Source: CALNYS01 sp942490855
GTDB taxonomy: Bacteria; Planctomycetota; Phycisphaerae; Phycisphaerales; UBA1924
DNA length: 64,000 bases
Reading direction: 5' to 3'
Assembly: GCA_942490855.1 (NCBI GenBank)
Contig: CALNYS010000005.1
Coordinates: 617,883-681,882, forward strand
Positions within the stretch are counted from its first letter, which is position 1, and every line of letters starts with the position of its first letter. Shown here one piece after another: positions 53,866 through 62,005 of the stretch. The translations under genes were made by a program, and so were the position numbers. Under the pieces are notes generated by a model. The model was not told where the DNA came from. It saw nothing but the letters and a program-made list of their open reading frames with translations, and did not search any database.

Positions 53866-56700
53866 CTACTCGATCTCAAGCCCAGAGACCGCGATTGCGA
53901 AACGCTGGCGCGGGCCCGTCACGCGGATCGTCCACGTTCCGGGAACGGCGTCTTCGGCGGCCACGTCGATCCTCTCGACGTTGTCGACGCTGTTTCGTCC
54001 GCGCGTTGCCGCGCGGGAGGGCTTGTCCGGATCCAGCACCCACGGCTGGTAGATCACCCCGTTGGGATCGATCAGGGTGAGGTCGAGATCGTTGACGAGG
54101 ACGGGCATCGGGTCGTCGAGCCCGCCGCTGTTGGGTGACGCCGGGGGATCCGTCCAGACGATCGTGACGCGGATCGCCCGCTCACGCTGGGCGCCGACGC
54201 CCTGGAGCTCGATGGCTCCATCGTTGAGTCCGAGGGTGTCGAGACGCCCGCCGGAGCCTTCGATCAGGTCCGCCGCGTGATCGGCGCGGATGCTCCCCCA
54301 TCCGATCTGATAGGTCGGTCCCTCGCCGATGCTCATCGCGGTGTGGATAAGGGCCGCTTTGAGTTCCTCGGCGTACGGCATTCGGTCGCGTTGACGCGTG
54401 AAGAGCTCGCTCAAGAGTGAACAGATCCCGGTCGCGGCGGGCGTCGCCATGGAGGTGCCGCTCATCTCTTCGTACGCGTCGTCCCGCGACGAGGACGTCG
54501 AGAGCAACTGCCATCCGTTCGCGACGACATCGGGTTTGATGCGCCCGTCGTCCGTGGGGCCCCAGTTTGAGAAGCTCGTGATGCGGATGTCTTCGGGTGT
54601 CGGCGGTTCTGCGAGCATGTCGTGGATGGCGCCCACGGTGATCACGTTCTTCGCGACACCCGCGCCTTCTACGGTGTCATATCCCCCATCGTCCCAGTTG
54701 TCGGGGAGCCGGACGCGCGACGTCTGGACCCATTCGCCGCCTTCCCGGACCCAGTGCTGGACGGGCTGGCTCGCCGGCGCGTCGTTCCGATCGTTCCCCG
54801 CCGCGACGAGAACAGAGAACGTCTGCCGTTGGTGAACGATCGAATCGAAGAGGTACGACTCGCCGGAGTACTTCCCGAACATGTAGTCCTCGTTCTCATC
54901 GACTTTGGGCGTGCCCCACCACAGCCAGCCGTGACGAGGATCCCACGCCCAACCGCGCCTCATCCCGTAGGAATGGTTCGAGCAGACGAGGTTCTCAGGA
55001 GCGGCGAGCATCTCGTCCGTGTTGGAGTTCCAGTCGTAGCACAGCAGAGAGACGGCGGGCGCCATCCCGCGCGCCTCGGCACGAGGGCTCCCTTGCGCGC
55101 CGATAGTCCCGGCGACGTGCGTGGCGTGGTTGCTCAGCGTCGTCGCGCCATCCGCCTGCGTGGCGCGTGGATCAAACTCGTCGTGCGTCGTGCGGACGCC
55201 GCCGCCGTCCCAGACGCCCGCGAGGACGCCCGCTCCGGAGAGGCTGTGCTTGTTGGCGGCCTCGCGCACCTGATGCGTGTCCGCGGCGTCCTCGTTGAGC
55301 ATGGCGAAGGGCTCGTCCGCGAACTCGGGCACGGGCGCTTCTCCGACGAAGAGGATTTCTGAATCCAGCAGCCTTCGCGGTGAGAACTCGGGGCCACCCT
55401 TCCAATCCAGGTACGATTCGAGCCCGCCTGTCGAGAAGAAACTGACGGCCGCCGGATCAAGCTCTTCCTGCGACAGGACAACCGCGTCTGCGTTTCGTGT
55501 GTAGACCTTTACGCCCAGCCCGAGGGATCCGGGAGAGAGCGAAGGGAGGTTGAACACGGAGCCCCCCCCGTGCAGCGAGACACGCTCGGACTCGAACGGG
55601 TCGGACGCGCCGGCGCGTGAGGCGGTCAGGGCGCTGAACATCTCACGGACGCCCGCGGACACACGTGCGTCGGCAACGTCCTCGGTGAGGTTGTCCTCGT
55701 CGAAGACCGAACGCTCGAGCCACGACACGTGGAGGTGGTTGTGGTGCCCGCTGGCGCAGCTGACGGAAGGGATCTCCGCGTCGTTAAAGAGCCGTACGGG
55801 CGCGCTGCTTTGGAAAGCGTCTGCGAGCATCTTCGTGCGGGCGCGGTCGTAGTTCCCGGCGTGAGTGCTGGCCTTGGGGCAGGTGCTGTTGCCGGCGTGC
55901 GTCGGGTTGCCGTCGTGCGACATCGGGCGGAGATCGATGGTGAGACCGTGGAGGTGTCCCGAATGCGGCGGGATCATCCCTCCCCAGGGGTATGAAGCTT
56001 CGGTCAGCCGAACAGGCTGCGGCCACCCCGCTTTCTTGACCTCTTCGCCGAGCGACGTAAGCATCGCGGCAAGGTCCTTGTGCGCGTAGGCCCCCTTGGC
56101 GCGGGACGTGAGTTCGAGCCCGCCCGGCACGGCCTTGATGGGGCGCAGGTGGGTGTAGCCGATCTTGACGGTCGCGTTCACGGTCGCGCCGTTGCTGAGC
56201 CGAGCCGTGAGACGCTCCTCGCCCGGGCGCTGCGGGTTGTCGCCCCCGATGTGCGACGCCGTGTAGGTCGTCAGGGCGCGCCCGCTTGAATCAGTCCTGA
56301 CGCGGGTCGGGCTCACGCTCCCGAGGAGACGCTTGCCCTTCCAACCGGCGTTCCCCTTGTACCGGGCCTTGACCTCGTTGAGATCCCTCCACCAGCCGAG
56401 CGGGTACACCGCCTGCACGCTGAACTCGACCTCCGCGTTCGGGACCGGCTTCCCGTTCTGGTCGGTGACGGTCACGCTCCAGCGCGCGGTGTCTTTCCCG
56501 TTCGGCCCAAGACGAACGGCGTTTACGAGCGCCCCTTCGCCGAGCAGCACGCCCTCGCCCTCGACTGGCATGAGAAGGTGTGGGAACGTCAACTCCTCGG
56601 CTCTGAAGTCCTCACTGAGGAGCGTTGGGTCTGCCATGGCGGCGGCGGGGGCGATAGCAAGCGTCGCGAGGGCGACGACGAACGTCCGAAGCGGGTTCAT
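53866..56700 (-). CDS. Secreted LAS-type metallopeptidase/subtilase fusion
   Basis: The 944-residue product has a signal (FVVALATLAIAPAAAMA). N-terminal region: an Ig-like strand (TVTDQNGKPVPNAEVEF), then an LAS/M15-like zinc site, SGHLHGLTID (SxHxxGxxxD) near residues 245-254 and GHHNHLHVSW (HxH) near 320. C-terminal region: a subtilase with Asp in GVWDGGGVRTTHDEF (about 500), His in NHATHVAGTIG (about 528) and Ser in SGTSMATPAATG (about 748), followed by a P-domain-like end (GTWTIRVTGPRQRF). Two unrelated peptidases in one polypeptide is unusual. It should act outside the cytoplasm. The nearby two-component pair may control it. Confidence 0.86.
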   Translation of the reverse strand: MNPLRTFVVALATLAIAPAAAMADPTLLSEDFRAEELTFPHLLMPVEGEGVLLGEGALVNAVRLGPNGKDTARWSVTVTDQNGKPVPNAEVEFSVQAVYPLGWWRDLNEVKARYKGNAGWKGKRLLGSVSPTRVRTDSSGRALTTYTASHIGGDNPQRPGEERLTARLSNGATVNATVKIGYTHLRPIKAVPGGLELTSRAKGAYAHKDLAAMLTSLGEEVKKAGWPQPVRLTEASYPWGGMIPPHSGHLHGLTIDLRPMSHDGNPTHAGNSTCPKASTHAGNYDRARTKMLADAFQSSAPVRLFNDAEIPSVSCASGHHNHLHVSWLERSVFDEDNLTEDVADARVSAGVREMFSALTASRAGASDPFESERVSLHGGGSVFNLPSLSPGSLGLGVKVYTRNADAVVLSQEELDPAAVSFFSTGGLESYLDWKGGPEFSPRRLLDSEILFVGEAPVPEFADEPFAMLNEDAADTHQVREAANKHSLSGAGVLAGVWDGGGVRTTHDEFDPRATQADGATTLSNHATHVAGTIGAQGSPRAEARGMAPAVSLLCYDWNSNTDEMLAAPENLVCSNHSYGMRRGWAWDPRHGWLWWGTPKVDENEDYMFGKYSGESYLFDSIVHQRQTFSVLVAAGNDRNDAPASQPVQHWVREGGEWVQTSRVRLPDNWDDGGYDTVEGAGVAKNVITVGAIHDMLAEPPTPEDIRITSFSNWGPTDDGRIKPDVVANGWQLLSTSSSRDDAYEEMSGTSMATPAATGICSLLSELFTRQRDRMPYAEELKAALIHTAMSIGEGPTYQIGWGSIRADHAADLIEGSGGRLDTLGLNDGAIELQGVGAQRERAIRVTIVWTDPPASPNSGGLDDPMPVLVNDLDLTLIDPNGVIYQPWVLDPDKPSRAATRGRNSVDNVERIDVAAEDAVPGTWTIRVTGPRQRFAIAVSGLEIE

Positions 56701-56806
56701 CTCTTGATCTCCATAGTCTTTGGTATGTCTTCGCGCGGGATGGAACCCCAGGCCTCAAGCGTGTGGCCCCGGGTCCGAACCGAGCGACGGGCGGGCGCCG
56801 TGCGGC

Positions 56807-57322
56807 TTAGCGGGGGAAGACGAGTTCGAGGGGCGGGGTGCGCGACGTGTCGATCCGGTACAGAACGACACCCGGGAGCGTGCTCGCGTCGCCGTCCCCG
56901 CTGAGCGGGACGATGTCCGCCACCGCTTTCACGAAGTCAACGAGCGAGGAGACGGCCGCTGTCGTGTCCGTCTTGGACTCGGCTCCGGTGAGCATCCAGC
57001 CGTTCTGGAAGGTGGTGCTCACGTCCGACTTGGCGAGGAACTCGTACCGGGTGAACCGGTACGGGCGTTCGTAGTCCGGCAGGTAGACGATCTGAAAGTC
57101 GTACGCCGCGCTGACCGAGCCGTCGGCCTCCGAGGGGGTCGTGCCGGGCTTGAGCGTGCCCATCAGGAACGGCTGAGGAGCGTGGAAGATATACCCCTCC
57201 TTGCCCTCCCGTCCTTCACAGTGCGCGCTCGATGCTTCCCCGGGCGAGATGGGGGTGAGCTTGTAGCCCGCGCAGCCGGTGACGCAACCTACGCAGAGAA
57301 CGCCGAGGGTGAGAGCACGCAT
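56807..57322 (-). CDS. Lipoprotein of unknown function
   Basis: The 171-residue product starts MRALTLGVLCVGCVTGCAGYKL, a lipoprotein signal with VTGC. The rest (GYIFHAPQPFLMGTLKPG, YDFQIVYLPDYERPYRFTRYEFLAKSDV) is beta-rich. No family is recognised. It is followed, 106 bases on, by the big peptidase gene on the same strand, but a separate promoter is possible. Confidence 0.65.
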   Translation of the reverse strand: MRALTLGVLCVGCVTGCAGYKLTPISPGEASSAHCEGREGKEGYIFHAPQPFLMGTLKPGTTPSEADGSVSAAYDFQIVYLPDYERPYRFTRYEFLAKSDVSTTFQNGWMLTGAESKTDTTAAVSSLVDFVKAVADIVPLSGDGDASTLPGVVLYRIDTSRTPPLELVFPR

Positions 57323-57458
57323 ATCGTTTCCTTCCGGTGGTTTCCAAGGAGAGACGGGCGGGCTCGTGATCGAGCCTCACTCTTCCACCGCAAAGCACCG
57401 GGGCTCGTGCGCACAAAATCATCTGAAGCTTCTCTAACAGCGCAAACCAACCGCTACC

Positions 57459-58118
57459 ATGGAACTAATGGGTAATCCGAGCGACACCCCAGGGACGATC
57501 ACCATCCTCCTTCAGCGCGTGCGAGAAGGGAACGGTGAAGCACAAAACCAACTCTTCGAGCTGGTGGACGCCGAACTCCGACGGGTCGCCCGCTCGATGC
57601 TCTACGCCAAGGGGCTGAGCCCGAGCGTCCTGCGCGGGACGGAGCTCGTGAACGCCGCGTGTGAGCGCCTGCTCGGGCGAAACGAGCTGGACGCCGAGGA
57701 TCGAGCGCACTTCTACTTTCTCGTCGGCAGGGCGATGCGTCACACGATCGCGGAAGAAGCGCGCCGGGCGTCGGCGATCAAACGCGGCGGCGATCGCGAC
57801 CGAGAGCCGCTCCACGATGTCCCCGACTCGAACGCTTCACGGGCGCTCCGCGAGAGCGAGCTCAACGAGGGGCTTGATTCGCTCCGCAAGGCGGACCCGG
57901 CGTGCGCCGACGCGATCGCCCACCACTACCTCGGCGGGCGCACGCTGCGTCAGACCGCGGAGGTCATGGGGATCTCGCTCCATACGGTCCGCCAGCACCT
58001 GGCGTACGGGACCGCGTGGCTGCGAGCGCGGATGGAGAGTTCAGAATCTGTGAACAACGACGCGCACGGCGCGGCGCAGAATGCGGTGGTTTCTTCGGAG
58101 TCGATCAGCGATCGATGA
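57459..58118 (+). CDS. ECF-type RNA polymerase sigma factor
   Basis: This is a 219-residue sigma of the kind annotated as TIGR02999-like: region 2 (GEAQNQLFELVDAELRRVARSMLY, GTELVNAACERLLG, DRAHFYFLVGRAMRHTIAEEARRASAIKRGG) and region 4 (DSLRKADPACADAIAHHYLGGRTLRQTAEVMGISLHTVRQHLAYGTAWLRARM). No anti-sigma lies beside it. It is 12 bases before a kinase gene with AAAGGA near its stop, so the kinase probably acts in its control. ATG 57468 is an alternative start. Confidence 0.85.
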   Translation: MELMGNPSDTPGTITILLQRVREGNGEAQNQLFELVDAELRRVARSMLYAKGLSPSVLRGTELVNAACERLLGRNELDAEDRAHFYFLVGRAMRHTIAEEARRASAIKRGGDRDREPLHDVPDSNASRALRESELNEGLDSLRKADPACADAIAHHYLGGRTLRQTAEVMGISLHTVRQHLAYGTAWLRARMESSESVNNDAHGAAQNAVVSSESISDR

Positions 58119-58130
58119 AAGGACCATTGC

Positions 58131-60380
58131 GTGGCCGAGCGTTGGGACGAACGAGCGATCTTTCTTGCCGCGCGGGAACTCGGCGCAGCGGATCGTGATG
58201 CGTTCCTCCGCGGCGCGTGCCCGGACAGCGCGTGCCGGGAGCGCATCGAACAGCTGCTCCGCCATTGCGCCCCCGAGCCTGCGGTGGATCGCCCGGCCTC
58301 GATCCGAGAGTTTCGGATTATTCGCGAGCTGGGGCGGGGTGGGATGGGCGAAGTCTATCTCGCGCACGACGAACTCCTTGGGCGCTCCGTCGCGCTCAAG
58401 TTGCTGTCGCCCCGCCTGACCTTTTCTCAGCAGGCGATCACGCGCTTTTACAACGAGGCCAAAGCGGTCGCGAGCTTAAACTCGCCGCACATCGTACAGG
58501 TGCACCAGTTCGGCGAAGAGAACGGGACGCACTACATCGCGATGGAGTACGTCGAGGGACCCACCTTCGCGCAGTGGCTTCCTCGCGGCGCCGCACCCGC
58601 TCAACACACGGACTCGGCCACAACCTGGACAAGCGACCCCGCATCGAACGCCGGCGCCACATCGGACCGTGCGTACTTCCGGAGCGTGGCGAAGGTGATC
58701 GAGCAGGTCGCGGCGGGCTTGAACGTTGCGCACACGCACGACCCGCGCATCGTCCACCGAGACATCAAGCCCTCCAACATCCTGATCACGACACAGGGCG
58801 ATGCGAAGATCACGGACTTTGGGATCGCGAAGATCATCTCGGGCGAACCGGTGACCGAAGAGGGCCAGACCCCCGGCACCCCTCATTACATGAGCCCCGA
58901 GCAAGCGCAGGCCGCCTCTGATGAGAACGAGATCGATCACCGATCCGACATCTTCTCGTTGGGGGTTGTCCTCTTTGAGGCCCTGACTCATCGCCGCCCG
59001 TTTGATGGCGCCACCGCGCACCAAGTGCTGCACTCGATCCGTACGGAGGAAGCGCCCCCGGTCCGGTCGATCAACCGCTCCGTCCCCCGCGACCTGGCGA
59101 CGATCTGTCATAAAACGCTCGAGAAGGAGCCCGACGACCGGTATCAATCGACGGCGCACCTCGCTGGTGAACTCCGCTGCTTCCTCGAGGGGCGCCCGAT
59201 CCTCGCGCGCCCGACGCCGCTCGCGCGCCGACTCGTCCGCGCCGCGCGCCAGCGCAAGAGCTCGATCCTCGTCGGATTGCTCATTCTTCTGACGCTCGCA
59301 ACCGCAGCAACGCTCCTGCAGCTCGAGCGTGCCCGCCTCGCGGGGCTCGTGCGTGTGGATATCGACACCAGTGGGCACGAATGCAGCACGTTCATCCAGA
59401 ACATGTCGGGCGCCAGCGTCTACGGCCCGGATTCCTCCCAGCCCGAGCGGGCCGGCAAGAGGCTGCTGCTCGAACCGGGCCAGTACCGGGTCACACTCAT
59501 CAGAGACCGCGACGGGGCGTCGGCGGAGTTCAATCTCGTGCTCACTGAAACGGGGCCGGGCTCAGCCCGACGCCTGATCGCGATCGGGCCCGACGACGGG
59601 TGGCCCGAACTCGGCGAACGGGACCTGTGCTCGACGCTCCGAGCGCCTGAGGACCTCGCGGGCGAGATGGTGCGCATCGACGCGGGCGAGTACCGGCTCG
59701 CGCTCGCCGTCCCCGAGGGCGTCCCAACGAAAGACACCGCATTCGTCGATGCGTTTCTCATCGACGCTCAGGAAGTGACCAACAAGGAGTACCGCCTCTT
59801 CCTTGAAGCGACGGGGCGCCGAGAGCCCTACCACTTCCGCAAGCTCGCCAACATCGAAGCGATCGATGATCTGCCGGTGGTCTTTGTCACGCTCGAGGAC
59901 GCCGAGGCGTACGCCCGTTGGCGAGGGAAACGACTCCCGACGTTCGTCGAGTGGCAAGCCGCGGCACGGGGTACCGACGGCGCGCTCTACCCGAACGCCC
60001 AGAACACCCCGCCGACCCCGTACCAGACGCCGCCGCCCCGCCTGGAGATCGATCTCCCCGCTGGGGACGATCTCGCCGATTCGGCGGTCTCGGCGCTGAA
60101 CAGATACGTGCGCAACGCCCGCCCCGCAGCCACACCGGCGCCGTGGGACCCGCCGGGCGGGTTGCTTCACACGCACTCGAACGTACGAGAGCTCACGGCG
60201 ACGCTCGACGCGCAACGCAGCGACGTCGTGCTCGCCGGGCGAGCGTGGGCACACCCCATCGATTCTTACACGTTGCGCAACGTGAATCTCGCTCCGATCC
60301 AGTTCGGCTCGTCGCTCAACGGCTTTCGATGCGCAAAGAGCCTCACCACCCGCGATATCACAATGGAGAACACCCGATGA
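58131..60380 (+). CDS. Ser/Thr protein kinase with FGE-sulfatase-like tail
   Basis: GTG 58131 gives 749 residues. The kinase part has GRGGMGEVYLAHDELLGRSVALKLL, HRDIKPSNILI, DFGIAKI and TPHYMSPEQAQA. A membrane helix (SSILVGLLILLTLATAATLLQ) follows. The last about 200 residues resemble the formylglycine-generating-enzyme family (EVTNKEYRLFLEATG, VFVTLEDAEAYARWRGKRLPTFVEWQAAARG, SNVRELTAT, GFRCAK), but the second FGE Cys is not clear, so it may be a non-catalytic, sensing version. It is coupled by ATGA to the next gene. Topology predicts the FGE-like part outside. Confidence 0.86.
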   Translation: MAERWDERAIFLAARELGAADRDAFLRGACPDSACRERIEQLLRHCAPEPAVDRPASIREFRIIRELGRGGMGEVYLAHDELLGRSVALKLLSPRLTFSQQAITRFYNEAKAVASLNSPHIVQVHQFGEENGTHYIAMEYVEGPTFAQWLPRGAAPAQHTDSATTWTSDPASNAGATSDRAYFRSVAKVIEQVAAGLNVAHTHDPRIVHRDIKPSNILITTQGDAKITDFGIAKIISGEPVTEEGQTPGTPHYMSPEQAQAASDENEIDHRSDIFSLGVVLFEALTHRRPFDGATAHQVLHSIRTEEAPPVRSINRSVPRDLATICHKTLEKEPDDRYQSTAHLAGELRCFLEGRPILARPTPLARRLVRAARQRKSSILVGLLILLTLATAATLLQLERARLAGLVRVDIDTSGHECSTFIQNMSGASVYGPDSSQPERAGKRLLLEPGQYRVTLIRDRDGASAEFNLVLTETGPGSARRLIAIGPDDGWPELGERDLCSTLRAPEDLAGEMVRIDAGEYRLALAVPEGVPTKDTAFVDAFLIDAQEVTNKEYRLFLEATGRREPYHFRKLANIEAIDDLPVVFVTLEDAEAYARWRGKRLPTFVEWQAAARGTDGALYPNAQNTPPTPYQTPPPRLEIDLPAGDDLADSAVSALNRYVRNARPAATPAPWDPPGGLLHTHSNVRELTATLDAQRSDVVLAGRAWAHPIDSYTLRNVNLAPIQFGSSLNGFRCAKSLTTRDITMENTR

Positions 60381-60814
60381 CTACGCACACGTACGAACTC
60401 ACGAGCGCGCGCCTGCTCATCTCGACGTTCGGGGATGAGTTCGACGAGCGGCACTTCCAACCGTTGCAGCTGCTCGCGAAGAATCTCGATCGAGCCGAGG
60501 ACATCCAGAAGTGCCTCGACAGCTGCCGGAGAGATTTCCGGTCGAAGCCTCACACGAAGGTAGTCGAGGCGATGAACGAGGCGAACGAGTACACCGAGAA
60601 ACAGCTCGCCGCCACGCTCGGCGGCACGGTCGTGTTGATCACCGATAAGGAGGCGTACCAACCGATCAGCGATAACGGAGAGGTGGTGGGCCACGACACC
60701 ACGGGGCTCTTGCTCTTCAACGGGTCCCCGATCCGGCTCGCGCCCGTCGGCGGCGGGGGCGTCCCGGCGGTCGGTGGGCTCGCGATCCTGTTTCTCGCGA
60801 CCGAACAGATCTGA
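60377..60814 (+). CDS. Small protein of unknown function, coupled in the kinase operon
   Basis: The 145-residue product starts MTTHTYELTSARLLISTFGDEFDER and continues HFQPLQLLAKNLDRAEDIQKCLDSCRRDFRSKPHTK and YTEKQLAATLGGTVVLITDKEAYQPISDNG. It ends with a Gly-rich hydrophobic tail (GGGGVPAVGGLAILFLATEQI). There is no signal peptide, no membrane helix except possibly the tail and no known motif. ATG overlaps the kinase stop; its own stop overlaps the next ATG (TGATG), so all three are translationally linked. It is probably the operon-specific partner of the neighbours. Confidence 0.65.
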   Translation: MTTHTYELTSARLLISTFGDEFDERHFQPLQLLAKNLDRAEDIQKCLDSCRRDFRSKPHTKVVEAMNEANEYTEKQLAATLGGTVVLITDKEAYQPISDNGEVVGHDTTGLLLFNGSPIRLAPVGGGGVPAVGGLAILFLATEQI

Positions 60815-61836
60815 TGCCTTCTCCACTCGCAACAGCCATGGCGACGCGCGGCGTCCGTCTCTCGCACTGCCTCTGGCATCTGCTGAGGGACTACTGGCGC
60901 CGGCTGAGCGCATGCGAACAGCGGCGATACCAAGCACGCTTCGGCGCCGACTGGGCTCCCCCTCGCCCGACGGTGAACGCGTTCGGCGAGGTGATCTACG
61001 ACAACGGCGCCGGCAAGGATTTCCTTTGGATGCACCGCCAGATGATCCAGCACGCCCGGATGATCACCTGCCGGACGGGCGAACCTGACATCCTCGTGTG
61101 GCCCGATCTGCCCGCCTCCGATGATCCGACCTTTGTCCCGCCGACGTCGGGCAACTTCGTGACCTACAAGACCCACCCTGAGAAGACGAAGAAGGTGTGG
61201 GACGACGCGATCGTCGCAACCGCGAGACACCTTCGCCCTTGCGTCCTCCGACGCATCTCGATCGAAACGCTCGGAACGATCATCGAACACGGCATCCACG
61301 CCACGATGCACAGACGCTACGGCGCCTTATCAACCGCCGGCACGCTGCGCCGCCCCATGGACAACCCGCCGGCCGAGGGTTCCGAGTGGGACGATGTCTC
61401 CTACGACTCCCTCCTCGACCACTACTCCTCGCATGTGCACCCCTGGTTCTGGGGGATCCACACCTGGATCGATTCGCAGATCACCGCCTGGGAACGCGCC
61501 AAACAAACGCAGGTCGACTGGCGCGACGCATGGCTCGGCGGCTGGTCTCGCCACACCCACCATGCCCACGGTACAGACGACGCCCAGTGTTCCGGCGAAC
61601 CACTGGGCGACAACCTGCTCCTCTGGGAAAAGCTCGACGAGGACAAGCTCGTGGAGGCGATCCGGTCGCTGCCCCTGCCAAGCCAGTGTGGGCTCTACCA
61701 GCCACGCCTGACAACCCAGCAGATCGACGAACACCTCCGTTCCCTCGGCGTCCCATCCCCCGACGAAGACCCGGACGTCCACGAGGGAAACATCGTCGTG
61801 CCCCACTCGCGCCGACCGCCGAAGCCCGCGAGGTAA
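60814..61836 (+). CDS. Tyrosinase-like protein, degenerate copper site
   Basis: The 340-residue product resembles type 3 copper (tyrosinase/hemocyanin) proteins: FLWMHRQMIQHARM (His74; the 'FLxWHR' second-half CuA pattern), IIEHGIHATMHRRYGAL (His162, His166, the H-x3-H of CuB) and HPWFWGIHTWIDSQITAW (His216, like DPxFWxHHxxID). CuB is complete; CuA has His74 and no His nine residues before it, so binding may be partial or the role structural. No signal peptide is found. I rate the family call as moderate because it is by motif only. Confidence 0.5.
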   Translation: MPSPLATAMATRGVRLSHCLWHLLRDYWRRLSACEQRRYQARFGADWAPPRPTVNAFGEVIYDNGAGKDFLWMHRQMIQHARMITCRTGEPDILVWPDLPASDDPTFVPPTSGNFVTYKTHPEKTKKVWDDAIVATARHLRPCVLRRISIETLGTIIEHGIHATMHRRYGALSTAGTLRRPMDNPPAEGSEWDDVSYDSLLDHYSSHVHPWFWGIHTWIDSQITAWERAKQTQVDWRDAWLGGWSRHTHHAHGTDDAQCSGEPLGDNLLLWEKLDEDKLVEAIRSLPLPSQCGLYQPRLTTQQIDEHLRSLGVPSPDEDPDVHEGNIVVPHSRRPPKPAR

Positions 61837-61978
61837 GTGACACTGGCATTCTCTCCAGGGTAGCGCCGCACTGATCGCACGCTTCGTCCGATCGTGACGC
61901 TCGAGTACCGACAACCAACAGGGAAGAAGACACTCGAAGAAGACAGCAGGCGATCGGCTCTCTCCGCGGCGCGGGCCA

Positions 61979-61999
61979 GCGCCGGTCACGAACCGGCGC
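61979..61999 (-). terminator. Hairpin after the kinase-TPR gene
   Basis: GCGCCGGT (61979-61986) pairs with ACCGGCGC (61992-61999), loop CACGA, directly after the minus-strand stop at 62006. No T-run follows, so it is only terminator-like. Confidence 0.4.
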
Positions 62000-62005
62000 G
62001 GCTTG

